Below, one piece after another: positions 26,072 to 35,719 of a DNA stretch of 58,919 nucleotides. The notes beneath the pieces are model-generated. The model did no database searches. It was not told the DNA's origin and saw only the letters and a list, made by a program, of their open reading frames with translations. Position 1 is the first letter of the stretch. Each line of letters opens with the position of its first letter. The DNA comes from Candidatus Woesearchaeota archaeon (GTDB lineage: Archaea > Nanobdellota > Nanobdellia > Woesearchaeales > JACPBV01), in assembly GCA_016180135.1 (NCBI GenBank), contig JACPBV010000012.1, forward strand, positions 59,366-118,284, given 5' to 3'. The translations under genes and the position numbers were made by a program.

Positions 26072-28252
26072 ATGGCAGAACCGGTAAATCAGGACATTGC
26101 TGAGCTTATGCAGAGATATAAGCAGAAGCTGGAAGGCCAGTTAGGTGGCCCTCTCCGGCAGGAGCAGCCGCAGGAAGCAGTTTCTAAAGAATATCTTGAG
26201 TTCAGGAAAGAGATCCTTCCGGCCCATATGGGATGGTATGAGCGGCTGTGCAACCTAAGCGAAAAGCTCCTTGCGATCAAGCCGGACAAGGCAAGGGAGC
26301 AGGAGATCATTGAATCGCTGCAGATAACCCACCTGAACATCACCCCTGCAGGGGCATCATCTTTTGCATTTCTCACCCCGTTGGCGGTGATACTCCTGGC
26401 AATCTTCCTATCGATGGCGTTCCTGAAGTCATTTTTCTTTGTCATCTTTTTTATCATTACGGGCCTTTCGCTGATCAAGCCGTTGGGGAAGATTCCCCTC
26501 TTCCTTGCAAACAATTGGCGCCTGAAGGCCAGCAACCAGATGGTGCTCTGCATTTTCTATGTAGTGACATTTATGAGGCACACCTCCAACCTGGAATTAG
26601 CCATCAGGTTTGCCGCCGACCACATCGCCCCGCCTTTGAGCCTGGACATGAAGAAAGTGCTGTGGGATGTTGAGACCCAGAAAGTTGCGACGGTAAAAGA
26701 ATCACTGGAGATTTATTTGGAGACCTGGAGGAAGTGGAATATCGAGTTTATCGAATCGTTCCACCTGATTGAATCTTCCCTGCTGGAAGGAAGCGAGGAG
26801 ACGAGAGTTTCGGCGCTTGACAAATCATTGGATGTCATCCTGACAGAGACATACGAGCGTATGCTCCATTATGCTCACAATCTCAAAAGCCCGATTACGA
26901 TGCTGCACATGTTAGGGATCATCCTCCCTATCCTTGGGCTGGTCATCCTTCCGCTCGTGGTAAGTTTTATGAAAAATGTAAGCTGGTATTCAATCTCGCT
27001 GCTTTACAACGTCGGCCTTCCCATCATCGTCTTCTACCTCGGAAAGAATATCCTGGCAAGGCGCCCGACAGGGTATGGAGATACGGACATTTCGGAGTTT
27101 GACGAATTCAAGAAATATGCTGCAGTCACCCTGAAGCTCGGCAGCAAAGAGATCACCTTCACCCCCCTGTGGATTGCGCTGTTGATAGGCGCAGCGCTCT
27201 TTGTGGTTGGCTTCAGCCCGATCGTTATGCATTGGTTCATCCAGGACGAGACGAATCTCGGCATTGGGGAGATCGACGAACGCTCAACATGCCTCCGGTC
27301 CTATTGCCTGCTTGATTACCGGAAAAATGAGATTGGGCAATCAATTGGCCCGTTTGGCCTCGGTGCTTCCCTGCTCAGCCTGTTTGTTGTCCTTGCATTC
27401 GGCTTTGCCATAGGCACGTTCTACAGGTTAAAATCAAAAAAAGTCATTGATATCAGAAAAAACACCGAGCAGCTTGAGCAGGAATTTGCCTCCGGCCTTT
27501 TCCAGCTCGGCAACCGCCTGGGGGACGGAAGCCCTGCAGAGACCGCTTTTGAGAAAGTGGGCAGGAGCATGGAGGGCACGATATCAGGAAATTTTTTCCA
27601 GCTGGTGGGCATGAACATAAGGCGCCTCGGGATGGGAGTTTCCCAGGCAATTTTTGATAAGAAGAATGGAGCGATCCTCTACTTTCCCTCAAAGCTCATC
27701 GAAAGTTCCATGAAGGTCCTGATTGAGTCGGTAAGAAAAGGCCCGAAGGTCGCAGCTGTAGCCCTCATGAACATCTCAAGGTATGTCAAAGAGATACATA
27801 AGGTGAACGAGCGCCTGAAGGACCTGATGGCCGAGATCCTTGCATCCATGAATTCCCAGATAAAGTTCCTGACTCCCGTCATCGCCGGAATTGTCATCGG
27901 CATAACTTCGATGGTGACTACTATCTTAGGGAAGCTCACCGTGCAGATGCAGCAGATTGCCGGGGAAGGTGCAGGCTCAGAAGCCTCCTCCGGGCTCGCA
28001 GCAGGATTCTTCGGGCAGGGAGTTCCGACATATCACTTTCAGATCATCGTCGGTATCTACGTCGTCCAGATTACCTATATCCTCACGATTATCGCCAACG
28101 GCATCGAGAACGGCTCCGACAAGCTCAATGAGCGCTATCAGATGGGAAGAAACATGATTCGGGCAACGATGCTCTATGCGGTCGTATCAACAGCGATCAT
28201 GCTGATTTTCAACCTCATCGCAACAAAGATTCTCGAGTCCAATGTCCTGTAA
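26072..28252 (+). CDS. TadC/FlaJ-like secretion membrane protein
   Basis: Multi-TM 726-aa protein immediately downstream of the secretion ATPase. Confidence 0.8.
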   Translation: MAEPVNQDIAELMQRYKQKLEGQLGGPLRQEQPQEAVSKEYLEFRKEILPAHMGWYERLCNLSEKLLAIKPDKAREQEIIESLQITHLNITPAGASSFAFLTPLAVILLAIFLSMAFLKSFFFVIFFIITGLSLIKPLGKIPLFLANNWRLKASNQMVLCIFYVVTFMRHTSNLELAIRFAADHIAPPLSLDMKKVLWDVETQKVATVKESLEIYLETWRKWNIEFIESFHLIESSLLEGSEETRVSALDKSLDVILTETYERMLHYAHNLKSPITMLHMLGIILPILGLVILPLVVSFMKNVSWYSISLLYNVGLPIIVFYLGKNILARRPTGYGDTDISEFDEFKKYAAVTLKLGSKEITFTPLWIALLIGAALFVVGFSPIVMHWFIQDETNLGIGEIDERSTCLRSYCLLDYRKNEIGQSIGPFGLGASLLSLFVVLAFGFAIGTFYRLKSKKVIDIRKNTEQLEQEFASGLFQLGNRLGDGSPAETAFEKVGRSMEGTISGNFFQLVGMNIRRLGMGVSQAIFDKKNGAILYFPSKLIESSMKVLIESVRKGPKVAAVALMNISRYVKEIHKVNERLKDLMAEILASMNSQIKFLTPVIAGIVIGITSMVTTILGKLTVQMQQIAGEGAGSEASSGLAAGFFGQGVPTYHFQIIVGIYVVQITYILTIIANGIENGSDKLNERYQMGRNMIRATMLYAVVSTAIMLIFNLIATKILESNVL

Positions 28253-28359
28253 ATGACTTAAGCTTAGAAATTCCCTGCTCGGCAATTTTTGTAAAGATAA
28301 ATCCTGGAGCTATGCCGAGAAACTGTAGAAATAAAAGGCACTTAAATGAAATAAAAAAA

Positions 28360-28481
28360 TGGGGACGGGGGAACTTTCACCTGAAAACAGATTCTCAGAC
28401 TTTGAATCCCCGACGCCTACGTCTTCAGCGTAGTGCTCTCCTTAGCCGAAGCTTAAGCTTCTCAGGCTGAGCTACGTCCCC
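28360..28481 (-). tRNA. tRNA-Phe (GAA) with two non-canonical introns (D-loop 28442-28462, T-loop 28374-28400)
   Basis: Spliced 74-nt cloverleaf GGGGACG TA GCTC AGCCTGGGA GAGC A CTACG CTGAAGA CGTAG GCGTC GGGGA TTCAAAT TCCCC CGTCCCC A; all stems pair; 74+21+27=122 nt matches the locus length. Confidence 0.93.
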
Positions 28482-28658
28482 AATGTAATCCACAGAGCTT
28501 CGGGGGCTTATTTAAAGATTGTGGAAGCCCGGCCAAAAGGGCGCCCACAATAGGTATAAGTGAATCGAGAAGTCTAAGAAAAAATATGTGGAAGTGTGCA
28601 GCAAAAAAGTTATCAAAAAGAAGAGTTTTCTAAATGAAGAGTTTTCGAAAAAAAAGAG

Positions 28659-29144
28659 TTATATGACTTCCTCTTCATCAAAACTTGATTCGAAGCTGTC
28701 TTCCTCTGAAGAATCAGAGGGTTCAGATGCTCCAGATGTCCCAGATGTTCCGGAGGATTCAGAAGATTTTGCTTCCCTGGGGAAAGATTCTTTCGCAGGA
28801 ATATTCCCTGCAGGCGCCTGAGATGAGGCTCCGGCCGCATCCGCTTTGCCCGTTCCTTTTCCGACGATGCTTAGATTGCCGAACTTTCCGGTGGAAAGCT
28901 GCATCTCGCCCTGCCACTCAGAAACCCATCCATTCCCGATCTTCACGATATCGCCGACATTCACCTGATCGGCCTGCTCATTCCAGAGCGTAAGTGTTAT
29001 CTCACCGGTATCATCCCTGATTTTTGCGTTGCAGACTTTTCCCTTCTTGCCGAACTTGTCAAATTCCCGTGGCTCTGCCTTGGAGATGACTTCTGCCGTT
29101 AACTCGACTTTTCCCTGCCTTGGCTGTAAGTCTTTTATTGTCAT
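28659..29144 (-). CDS. OB-fold nucleic-acid-binding protein (RPA/SSB-like) with acidic tail
   Basis: KVCNAKIRDDTGEITLTLWNEQADQVNVGDIVKIGNGWV; D/E/S-rich C-terminus. Confidence 0.75.
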   Translation of the reverse strand: MTIKDLQPRQGKVELTAEVISKAEPREFDKFGKKGKVCNAKIRDDTGEITLTLWNEQADQVNVGDIVKIGNGWVSEWQGEMQLSTGKFGNLSIVGKGTGKADAAGASSQAPAGNIPAKESFPREAKSSESSGTSGTSGASEPSDSSEEDSFESSFDEEEVI

Positions 29145-29192
29145 GTGCTTAGCTAATAGGGCTCCTTTTAAAAACCTTGTTTATTTGAGAGG

Positions 29193-30650
29193 CTACACTC
29201 CCTTCTCCTTTTTGCCGAACGTATCCGCTCCTGAAATAAGTTTTCCCAATTTCTGCCCCAGATCGGAAATCTTCACCCGCATCTGTTTGGTAGTATCCCT
29301 GTCTCTTATCGTGGCTGAATCATCATTGAGGGTATCAAAATCAATGGTCACGCAAAAAGGGATTCCAATCTCATCTGCCCTCGCATACCTCCTGCCGATG
29401 CTCCCGCTCCGGTCATACTGTGCGGGAAACAGGGTTTTGACCGTATCAAAAACTTCACGTGCCTTGCCTTCTAATTTGTTGACGAGCGGAAATACTCCTG
29501 CCTTGACGGGCGCCAGCGCCGGATGTATCGTAAGGACGATATTGCCCCTTTCTTTGTCGAAATGATACCCTTTTGCGAGGATTGCCAGCAGGGCCCTGTC
29601 CATCCCGAACGTCGGCTCAATCACTGCCGGGATGACTTTCTGCTTGGTCTCCTCATCAAAGATTTCCATATTTTGCTTACTCTCTTTCATATGCTGGGTC
29701 AGGTCAAACTGCCCCCTGTTTGCGATCCCGGCAAGCTCCCTGCTCCCGAAAGGGAACTCAAAATCAAGGTCGAAAGTCGCAGATGAATAGTGGCTGAGTT
29801 CACTGAGCATATGCTCCCGGACTTTGATGCCGTCGCTCAATCCGATTTCATGGAACCACAGCAGCTGCTCCGCCAGCCAGTAAGCATGCCATTCATTCAG
29901 CCTTTTTTCCTTGAGCATCTGGCCGATAGAAGTCGTTTGAAGGCTCTCTTTCCCCCCCTCCTGGCTCTGCGCATCCAAAAGCCGCACTGCCGCCTGAAGA
30001 TGCTTTTTTCCCAGAAGAGGGCATTCCATTTTTTCGGGGTGCAGGAAAAACTCAAACTCGCCTATAGTAAACTCCCTGTCCCGGAAGAGGAAATCCCTTG
30101 GAGCGATTTCGTTCCTGAAGCACTTGCCGATCTGCGCGATCCCGAAGGGCAGCTTTACCCTCGAGGTTTCTGCGATAAGCCTGAAGTTGAGGAACATCGC
30201 CTGCGCAGTTTCCGGACGGAGGTAACCGGGCTGTGACAGTTCAGCGACCGGGCCGACAGAGCTCTGGAACATCAGGTTAAGGTCTTTTGCCGTCTCCTGG
30301 ATGAGCTCCCCCTGGCAAAATGAGCATTTTGCTTTTCCAAGGTCTGCCTTATCCACCTTGTTGAATTTCTTGCACTTCCTGCACTGCACCGAGACATCGC
30401 TGAAATTGGCAATATGCCCGGAAGCCTTCCACACTTTGGGATGGGAGATGATGCTTGCATCGATCCCCACAATATTTTCCCGGTTCTGCACAAAAAACTT
30501 CCACCAATGCGCCTTAAGATTATTGAAAAGCTCAACTCCTAAAGGCCCATAGTCCCAGAATCCTGCAATCCCACCGTAAATCTCGCTGCTCGGAAACACA
30601 AACCCTTTCTTCTTGCAGAAGACAGAAAGTTCTTCTATTGTCAAACCCAT
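29193..30650 (-). CDS. glyS: Glycyl-tRNA synthetase
   Basis: Class II motifs (YLRPETAQAMFLNF, FRNEIAPRDFLFRDREFTIGEFE, VIEPTFGMDRALLAIL). Confidence 0.93.
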   Translation of the reverse strand: MGLTIEELSVFCKKKGFVFPSSEIYGGIAGFWDYGPLGVELFNNLKAHWWKFFVQNRENIVGIDASIISHPKVWKASGHIANFSDVSVQCRKCKKFNKVDKADLGKAKCSFCQGELIQETAKDLNLMFQSSVGPVAELSQPGYLRPETAQAMFLNFRLIAETSRVKLPFGIAQIGKCFRNEIAPRDFLFRDREFTIGEFEFFLHPEKMECPLLGKKHLQAAVRLLDAQSQEGGKESLQTTSIGQMLKEKRLNEWHAYWLAEQLLWFHEIGLSDGIKVREHMLSELSHYSSATFDLDFEFPFGSRELAGIANRGQFDLTQHMKESKQNMEIFDEETKQKVIPAVIEPTFGMDRALLAILAKGYHFDKERGNIVLTIHPALAPVKAGVFPLVNKLEGKAREVFDTVKTLFPAQYDRSGSIGRRYARADEIGIPFCVTIDFDTLNDDSATIRDRDTTKQMRVKISDLGQKLGKLISGADTFGKKEKGV

Positions 30651-30732
30651 AGCCAGGAAAGAAAGTATGCAATATTTAAAACTATTGCATTGCCCCTGTT
30701 TTTACTGGCCCACAAGCGCTCTTGCCCACCAT

Positions 30733-30781
30733 GTATGTATTAACCTCCCCTCGGAGCGGCTCTGCCATGCTTAATACATAC
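30733..30781. repeat. Inverted-repeat element GTATGTATTAA...TTAATACATAC with core shared with 42.85-43.07 kb
   Basis: Perfect 11-bp ends; 31-bp core identical (inverted) at 43035-43065. Confidence 0.85.
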
Positions 30782-30898
30782 CTCATCATTAATCCATCGC
30801 TGCAGCTAAAATGCTTTTGCAGGCATTTTCCCTGTGCAGGCATTTTCCCAAACATTTAAATAGTATCAGGCCAAGAAAGTTCATTAAGAGGTGAGATT

Positions 30899-31786
30899 AT
30901 GGAATTTAAAAAGTCTCTGTTCTTTAGCGCAATAATCGTATCAGTCTTTATTATCGCTGCCTGTCAGCAGGCTCCCCGGCAGGGGACTGTGCCTGAAGAA
31001 TTTCAGGATGGGCAGGCCTCTGAGGGTTCAGGAGAGAATGCTCTGCCCACATGCGCAGAAACCTGGGTCTGCAAGAATGAAAATACCCGTGCCTTTAGGA
31101 CTCAAGACTGCAAATTTGAGCAGGAAAGCAATTGCCAGGGAGGATGTTCCGGAGGGCAGTGCATTGAAGTTCCTTCATCCCAGCCGCCGGCTGCGCCTCC
31201 TGCAGCTGATGCTCCTGTCGGGCCAAAAGAAACAGCAGCAGCGCCTCCTCAAAAAAAATCCTGTGAACCGGGGTATGCCTGCCTTGATAGTAAGAGAGTA
31301 GGTTACAGGAGAAGTGACTGTTCGTTTGATAATGTTGATGCCTGCCTCGGCAGCTGCAGCAACGGGAAATGTATCGCTGCCCCAGCTCAGGAAGAATCAA
31401 AACTGGTTCCCGGAAGCGTCGTTGAAGGGCAGAAGCCGATCGGCGCAATTGGAGATACTTATTTTGACTTCAGCAAAGGAGACATCTTTGTCAAAGACAC
31501 CCTTGACAGGGACATGAAGGTTTATCTTTTCTCGCCTGGATCCGGATACCAGTTTGTAAAGGCCTATGGCTCAGGCGCAAACATCTGGGCTGTTGAAAAG
31601 AGTATAAGTGCTGCAGCCTTCGATGACTGCCAACCAAGCCAGGAAAAGCTGGAGAATATCAAGAATCTATATTCCGGCCAGATATTATGCGTCATCACCA
31701 AAGAAAATAAGAGGGCAATGCTTGGCGGCACGTGGACAGGAGTGCCTGACTTCAACACGGTCTTTACCTGGAGATATTTCCCTTAA
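30899..31786 (+). CDS. Lipoprotein-like protein with two Cys-rich repeats
   Basis: FIIAAC lipobox-like signal; paired Cys-rich segments CAETWVCKNE...C and CEPGYACLDS...C. Confidence 0.6.
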   Translation: MEFKKSLFFSAIIVSVFIIAACQQAPRQGTVPEEFQDGQASEGSGENALPTCAETWVCKNENTRAFRTQDCKFEQESNCQGGCSGGQCIEVPSSQPPAAPPAADAPVGPKETAAAPPQKKSCEPGYACLDSKRVGYRRSDCSFDNVDACLGSCSNGKCIAAPAQEESKLVPGSVVEGQKPIGAIGDTYFDFSKGDIFVKDTLDRDMKVYLFSPGSGYQFVKAYGSGANIWAVEKSISAAAFDDCQPSQEKLENIKNLYSGQILCVITKENKRAMLGGTWTGVPDFNTVFTWRYFP

Positions 31787-33084
31787 CGGTGCGACAGCCA
31801 CTCAAGCTCTTCGGAGTCGAGGTCGAACGATTCCTGAAAACGCTGCGCTGAGCTCTTATCCCGCCTTGCAAGCTCTTTGAAGAATTCCACGTAACGCAGG
31901 GTTCCCTTAATCGAGCTGTGGGTTTTCTTCCCTATTTTCTCAGCGACTGACTTTTTCTTGGCAGATTTTTGCTTTGCCCACCACAGTTTAAGTATCCTTC
32001 CTGTCGGGCGATACTCAGCGCACACTTTGCTTTTTGAGTTCTTTGCCAGCGCAACACCGCCAGACAGGAGAGAGCCCGCATAGACGAGAAACCTCCAATG
32101 CTGCCATCTCCTGATCCTGCCCCTGAACACATCTGCTTTGCTGAGGGAGTCATAAGCCATGGCAAGCGCCCCCCCGGAATATTCCAGAGGAATATTCTCT
32201 TCAACCCAGAGGAATTGTTCGTCAATGTCTTCCTTCACCCGGTCAAAAGAGCTTATTGCGGTTCCCAGATCAGTAGTCTTGAAGATCTGAAGCAGAGCCT
32301 GATGGATGCTTATCGCTTTTTCCCGCTCACCCAGCATTTCCATTGCGCCGGATTTTGCCAGTTTCATCTCTGATGCTTCGGCTGCCAAAAGCTGCAGGTC
32401 CAGCAGCGCAGCCCTGCAGTCCCCTCCTGAACGCCGCGCTAAGATAGTTATATCTTCTTTTGACAGGAGAATATTCTCTTTCACGCAAACGCCATGAAGA
32501 ATCGACAGGACACTCTCGTGAGACAGGGGGGAAAACTCGAGCGCTGCGCATAATTTTCTGATAGGATTAAATTTGTAATCCCAGGGATCTGTCGCAGTTA
32601 GGATGATTGGGTAAGGGGACTTTGCGATCAGGCCGGCTATTGCCGGGATCCCTCCCCTGTCCTGGCTGCCCGCCAACCCGTCCATCTCGTCAATGAGGAT
32701 CAGCTTCCCTTTGCCGAAGAGAGATTGCTGTTTGAGTGCGTTTCCGACTTTGAGGTGGATCTCATCAGCAGTCCTATAGTCAGATGCATTGACTTCAATA
32801 AGTTCATATCTGTATTCATGGGCAAGGGCAATTGCAGCCGAAGTCTTGCCGGTGCCTGGGGGGCCATAGAGAAGCACCGCTTTCTTTTTCTCTTTCTGAA
32901 AATTTTCCACAAACTTTTGCAGAGACTTTATGTTGATTTCCTGCCCCTTTATTCCCGAAAGAGTCCTTGGCGCATATTTTTCCGGAAAGGGCAGCATCAC
33001 AGGAGGTTTCATGGAGTGGTTCATAGGGGAGTTCATGGAGTGGTTTATGGAGTGGTTCATAGGGGAGTTCATGTGCGATATCAT
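31783..33084 (-). CDS. rfcL: Replication factor C large subunit
   Basis: YGPPGTGKTSAAIALAHE, LILIDEMDGLAG, FPEKYAPRTLSGIKGQ. Confidence 0.9.
   Translation of the reverse strand: MISHMNSPMNHSINHSMNSPMNHSMKPPVMLPFPEKYAPRTLSGIKGQEINIKSLQKFVENFQKEKKKAVLLYGPPGTGKTSAAIALAHEYRYELIEVNASDYRTADEIHLKVGNALKQQSLFGKGKLILIDEMDGLAGSQDRGGIPAIAGLIAKSPYPIILTATDPWDYKFNPIRKLCAALEFSPLSHESVLSILHGVCVKENILLSKEDITILARRSGGDCRAALLDLQLLAAEASEMKLAKSGAMEMLGEREKAISIHQALLQIFKTTDLGTAISSFDRVKEDIDEQFLWVEENIPLEYSGGALAMAYDSLSKADVFRGRIRRWQHWRFLVYAGSLLSGGVALAKNSKSKVCAEYRPTGRILKLWWAKQKSAKKKSVAEKIGKKTHSSIKGTLRYVEFFKELARRDKSSAQRFQESFDLDSEELEWLSHR
33010..33072. repeat. 12-bp repeats at the rfcL 5' end
   Basis: CATGGAGTGGTT / CATAGGGGAGTT units. 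Confidence 0.85.
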
Positions 33085-33133
33085 TCAGGGAAAGCGAATG
33101 GAATTAATAAATCTGATGGGGCAAAGGCATTGG

Positions 33134-33586
33134 TCATTGCATGCCGCCCCCATGAGGAACGGCTTCAGAAATATCCTTATCTTGCCCGCCACTACTATCC
33201 TCTCTACCGCTACGATCTTCCCTGCCACTATTCCCCTCCCTGCCGCTACTATCTTCCCAGTCCAATCTATTTTCGGCAATCTTGCTAAAATAGGATTTCA
33301 CCCGCAGGTCTGAGAGGGGCTTGGCGTTCGGGCCGAGGGAGTAATAGTTTTTCTCGCTCTGGTTCCCCCAGGAAAAATCTCCCTCCTCTTTGATGACCTT
33401 GCTCAGCTGAAATTCCCCCAGTTGAGTGCCCTTTTTGAGATGATAGTAAACAACGCGCATCGTCACCGGAGCAAAAAGATTGCGGTAATGCTTGAAGAGC
33501 TCATAGCCATAGCCCTCTTTCAGGAAATACAGCAGCTCCACCATGTTCTGCCTTATCTGGCTTTTATGGGGCCTTCCTCGTTTCAT
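33134..33586 (-). CDS. Hypothetical wHTH-like protein with SGRED repeat tail
   Basis: GRPHKSQIRQNMVELLYFLKEGYGYELFKHYR; tail SSGREGNSGREDRSGREDSSGG. Confidence 0.55.
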   Translation of the reverse strand: MKRGRPHKSQIRQNMVELLYFLKEGYGYELFKHYRNLFAPVTMRVVYYHLKKGTQLGEFQLSKVIKEEGDFSWGNQSEKNYYSLGPNAKPLSDLRVKSYFSKIAENRLDWEDSSGREGNSGREDRSGREDSSGGQDKDISEAVPHGGGMQ

Positions 33587-35090
33587 CGCGCTTGACCTCG
33601 TTTCTTGTTAGGGCACTATTTTCCCTCTGAAAATCAGCTCCCTGCCTAAGAGCAGCCGCCCGTGGGGCTTCTGTTTCTCGACTGATATCAGCCCTTTGCC
33701 TAGCAGCAGATTCTTGTTTAGCAGCAGTATCTTGTTTAGCAGCAGGTTCTTGGATTATGCCTGCTCCCTGTTTGGCGTCAGCTTTTTTCTTCCTCTTTGG
33801 CTTATTAAGATACCTCACCTGAGCCTTTGCAAAATTGACGGGGTTTTTGAATCTTTGGCATATCTCAGTCGGGCAGCACACCCCTAAATCTTTGTAATAC
33901 ATCGCATTGCTGCAATTCGGCGGAAATACTTTCTTCCCCTGGCTTTTGTGGTAGCGAAGCTGCCCGACGATAGTCACGTCCCGCAGCGGCTCCGGATTAT
34001 GACTGTTCCACTCCAGGAGCCTCTTTTCGATCGCATCATACTCCCATCCGACGCTCCTGAGGAAATTGACCAGCACAAAGACGCTTCTTTTCTTCCCGTC
34101 TTTAAGGCCTTTGAGGATTGTCTGGATGCACGGTGGAAAAAATTGCTCGGGGATCGCCTCCTGGATATCTTCCATGATAAATTGTTTCCGGGGCCCATCC
34201 GTTTTTTTCTTCTCGCTCTGGGCAACATAGTCAAACGCCTGCACCAGAAGCGCCTTACCCTCGTTAGAGGCAATATGCTCTCTTCCGAGGAACACAAACT
34301 TTGAGGCATGGACATTTTTCCAAAAAGCTATTTCTTTCTGGAAGGCCGGAACTTTGTCGGGGTTGATGGGGACTGAAACAAGCCCGGTCTTTTCGTTGAA
34401 CGAATAAGGCATCCTGAAGAGGTGGCGTGAAGATATGAGCAGGGTGTCGATCTTGATGAAAGAAAAAGGATTGAACTCTCCGCCAGCCACCATCTCATCA
34501 TATTTCAATCCGGTTTTTTCCGTAAGCGCCTCGATGCCCTGCGAAAGGAGGGCATCCCGAAGTGGGGATTGGATCTTGTCAACAAGATACTGCGCGATGG
34601 CTCTGGGGCCTTCAGGGAACCAATGCCTCGTTTCCCGGTCATGCACTTTTTCTGGGAATGCTTCGAAAGGGACGCCGATATGGAAGCCTGTCCCCCCCGA
34701 GAATTTGCACGACACCGAGGCGATGCCGTGATGCCGTAATGCTTTGATGAGAAGGTCAGCTGCGATCTTTGAGAACTCCAGGAATTTGCAGTCGATATCG
34801 ATGAGCAGGTCCCAACCTTTGCGCAGCTTTTCCATCTCCTGCTTCCGCATGCTCGGAGACAGCTGGAGGGGATTGATCCAAAGCTCTTCAGACGAATGAA
34901 AAGAAGAGCACCCCTGTTTGGCAAGCTCCAAAACATCTCTCGGGTAAACAAGGATATCCGGCCGTTTTCCAAACCCTTTGTCCTGGAACTTGACAGCGAT
35001 TTCCCTGTCCTGAGCGCATGCGACGATAGCCTTCTGGATATCCTGGCGCTTATAATGGTTGAGCAGAGCATATAACGGTATAGTGACCAT
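33564..35090 (-). CDS. priS: DNA primase: PriS catalytic domain with PriL-CTD-like C-terminal region
   Basis: PriS signatures (LLIDIDCKFLEFSK, SGGTGFHIGVPFEAFP); C-terminal FPPCIQTILKGLKDGKKRSVFVLVNFLRSVG...PPNCSNAMYYKDLGVCCPTEIC. Confidence 0.85.
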   Translation of the reverse strand: MVTIPLYALLNHYKRQDIQKAIVACAQDREIAVKFQDKGFGKRPDILVYPRDVLELAKQGCSSFHSSEELWINPLQLSPSMRKQEMEKLRKGWDLLIDIDCKFLEFSKIAADLLIKALRHHGIASVSCKFSGGTGFHIGVPFEAFPEKVHDRETRHWFPEGPRAIAQYLVDKIQSPLRDALLSQGIEALTEKTGLKYDEMVAGGEFNPFSFIKIDTLLISSRHLFRMPYSFNEKTGLVSVPINPDKVPAFQKEIAFWKNVHASKFVFLGREHIASNEGKALLVQAFDYVAQSEKKKTDGPRKQFIMEDIQEAIPEQFFPPCIQTILKGLKDGKKRSVFVLVNFLRSVGWEYDAIEKRLLEWNSHNPEPLRDVTIVGQLRYHKSQGKKVFPPNCSNAMYYKDLGVCCPTEICQRFKNPVNFAKAQVRYLNKPKRKKKADAKQGAGIIQEPAAKQDTAAKQESAARQRADISRETEAPRAAALRQGADFQRENSALTRNEVKRDETRKAP

Positions 35091-35268
35091 GTGAAACCCC
35101 CGTCCTGCGAAAAGGATAAGAATTAATAAAGGTTGCCATTGCACAAAAAGTAAAGATAAGAGGGATGAGGAAAAAGATTAAGGAAAAATATCAAGGGAAA
35201 AAAGATAGCTCGAGGATGAAAGGGAGAAACACAGGCAAAGAAAGGGAAAGAGGATACAAAGGAAGAGG

Positions 35269-35664
35269 ATGCAAGAAAAGATGCTAAACCAAAAGAACGG
35301 ATTGAAAGAAGAAAGAGAGGAGCTTCTGGCTTTGCTGGAAAAAGCAAGAGAGCAGGAAAAGCTCATTATCGTCGAAGGCAAAGAAGACAGGCTTGCATTG
35401 GAGAGGCTCGGCCTCACAAGGATCAGGGTCCTAAACAAAAAACCATTGTTCCAGGTCGTCGAGGAAGCCATCAAAGAAAATCCAGAGATCATCATCCTCA
35501 CTGACCTTGACAGGAAAGGAAAGCAGCTCTATGGCAAACTCAATCACGCACTGAGCCAGCACGGAGCCAAGATTGACAACAAGCTGAGAGAATTTATTTT
35601 CAGGCGCACAAAGCTGAGGCAGATTGAGGGGATGTATCGCTACTGTTGTAGGTTAGAACATTAA
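35269..35664 (+). CDS. Stand-alone Toprim-domain protein
   Basis: LIIVEGKEDRLALERLGL...IIILTDLDRKGKQL. Confidence 0.8.
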   Translation: MQEKMLNQKNGLKEEREELLALLEKAREQEKLIIVEGKEDRLALERLGLTRIRVLNKKPLFQVVEEAIKENPEIIILTDLDRKGKQLYGKLNHALSQHGAKIDNKLREFIFRRTKLRQIEGMYRYCCRLEH

Positions 35665-35719
35665 GAAATTTTTTCCACCACCGCTATCTTTTTAAACCTC
35701 CTTCTCTTACCCCCAAGCC

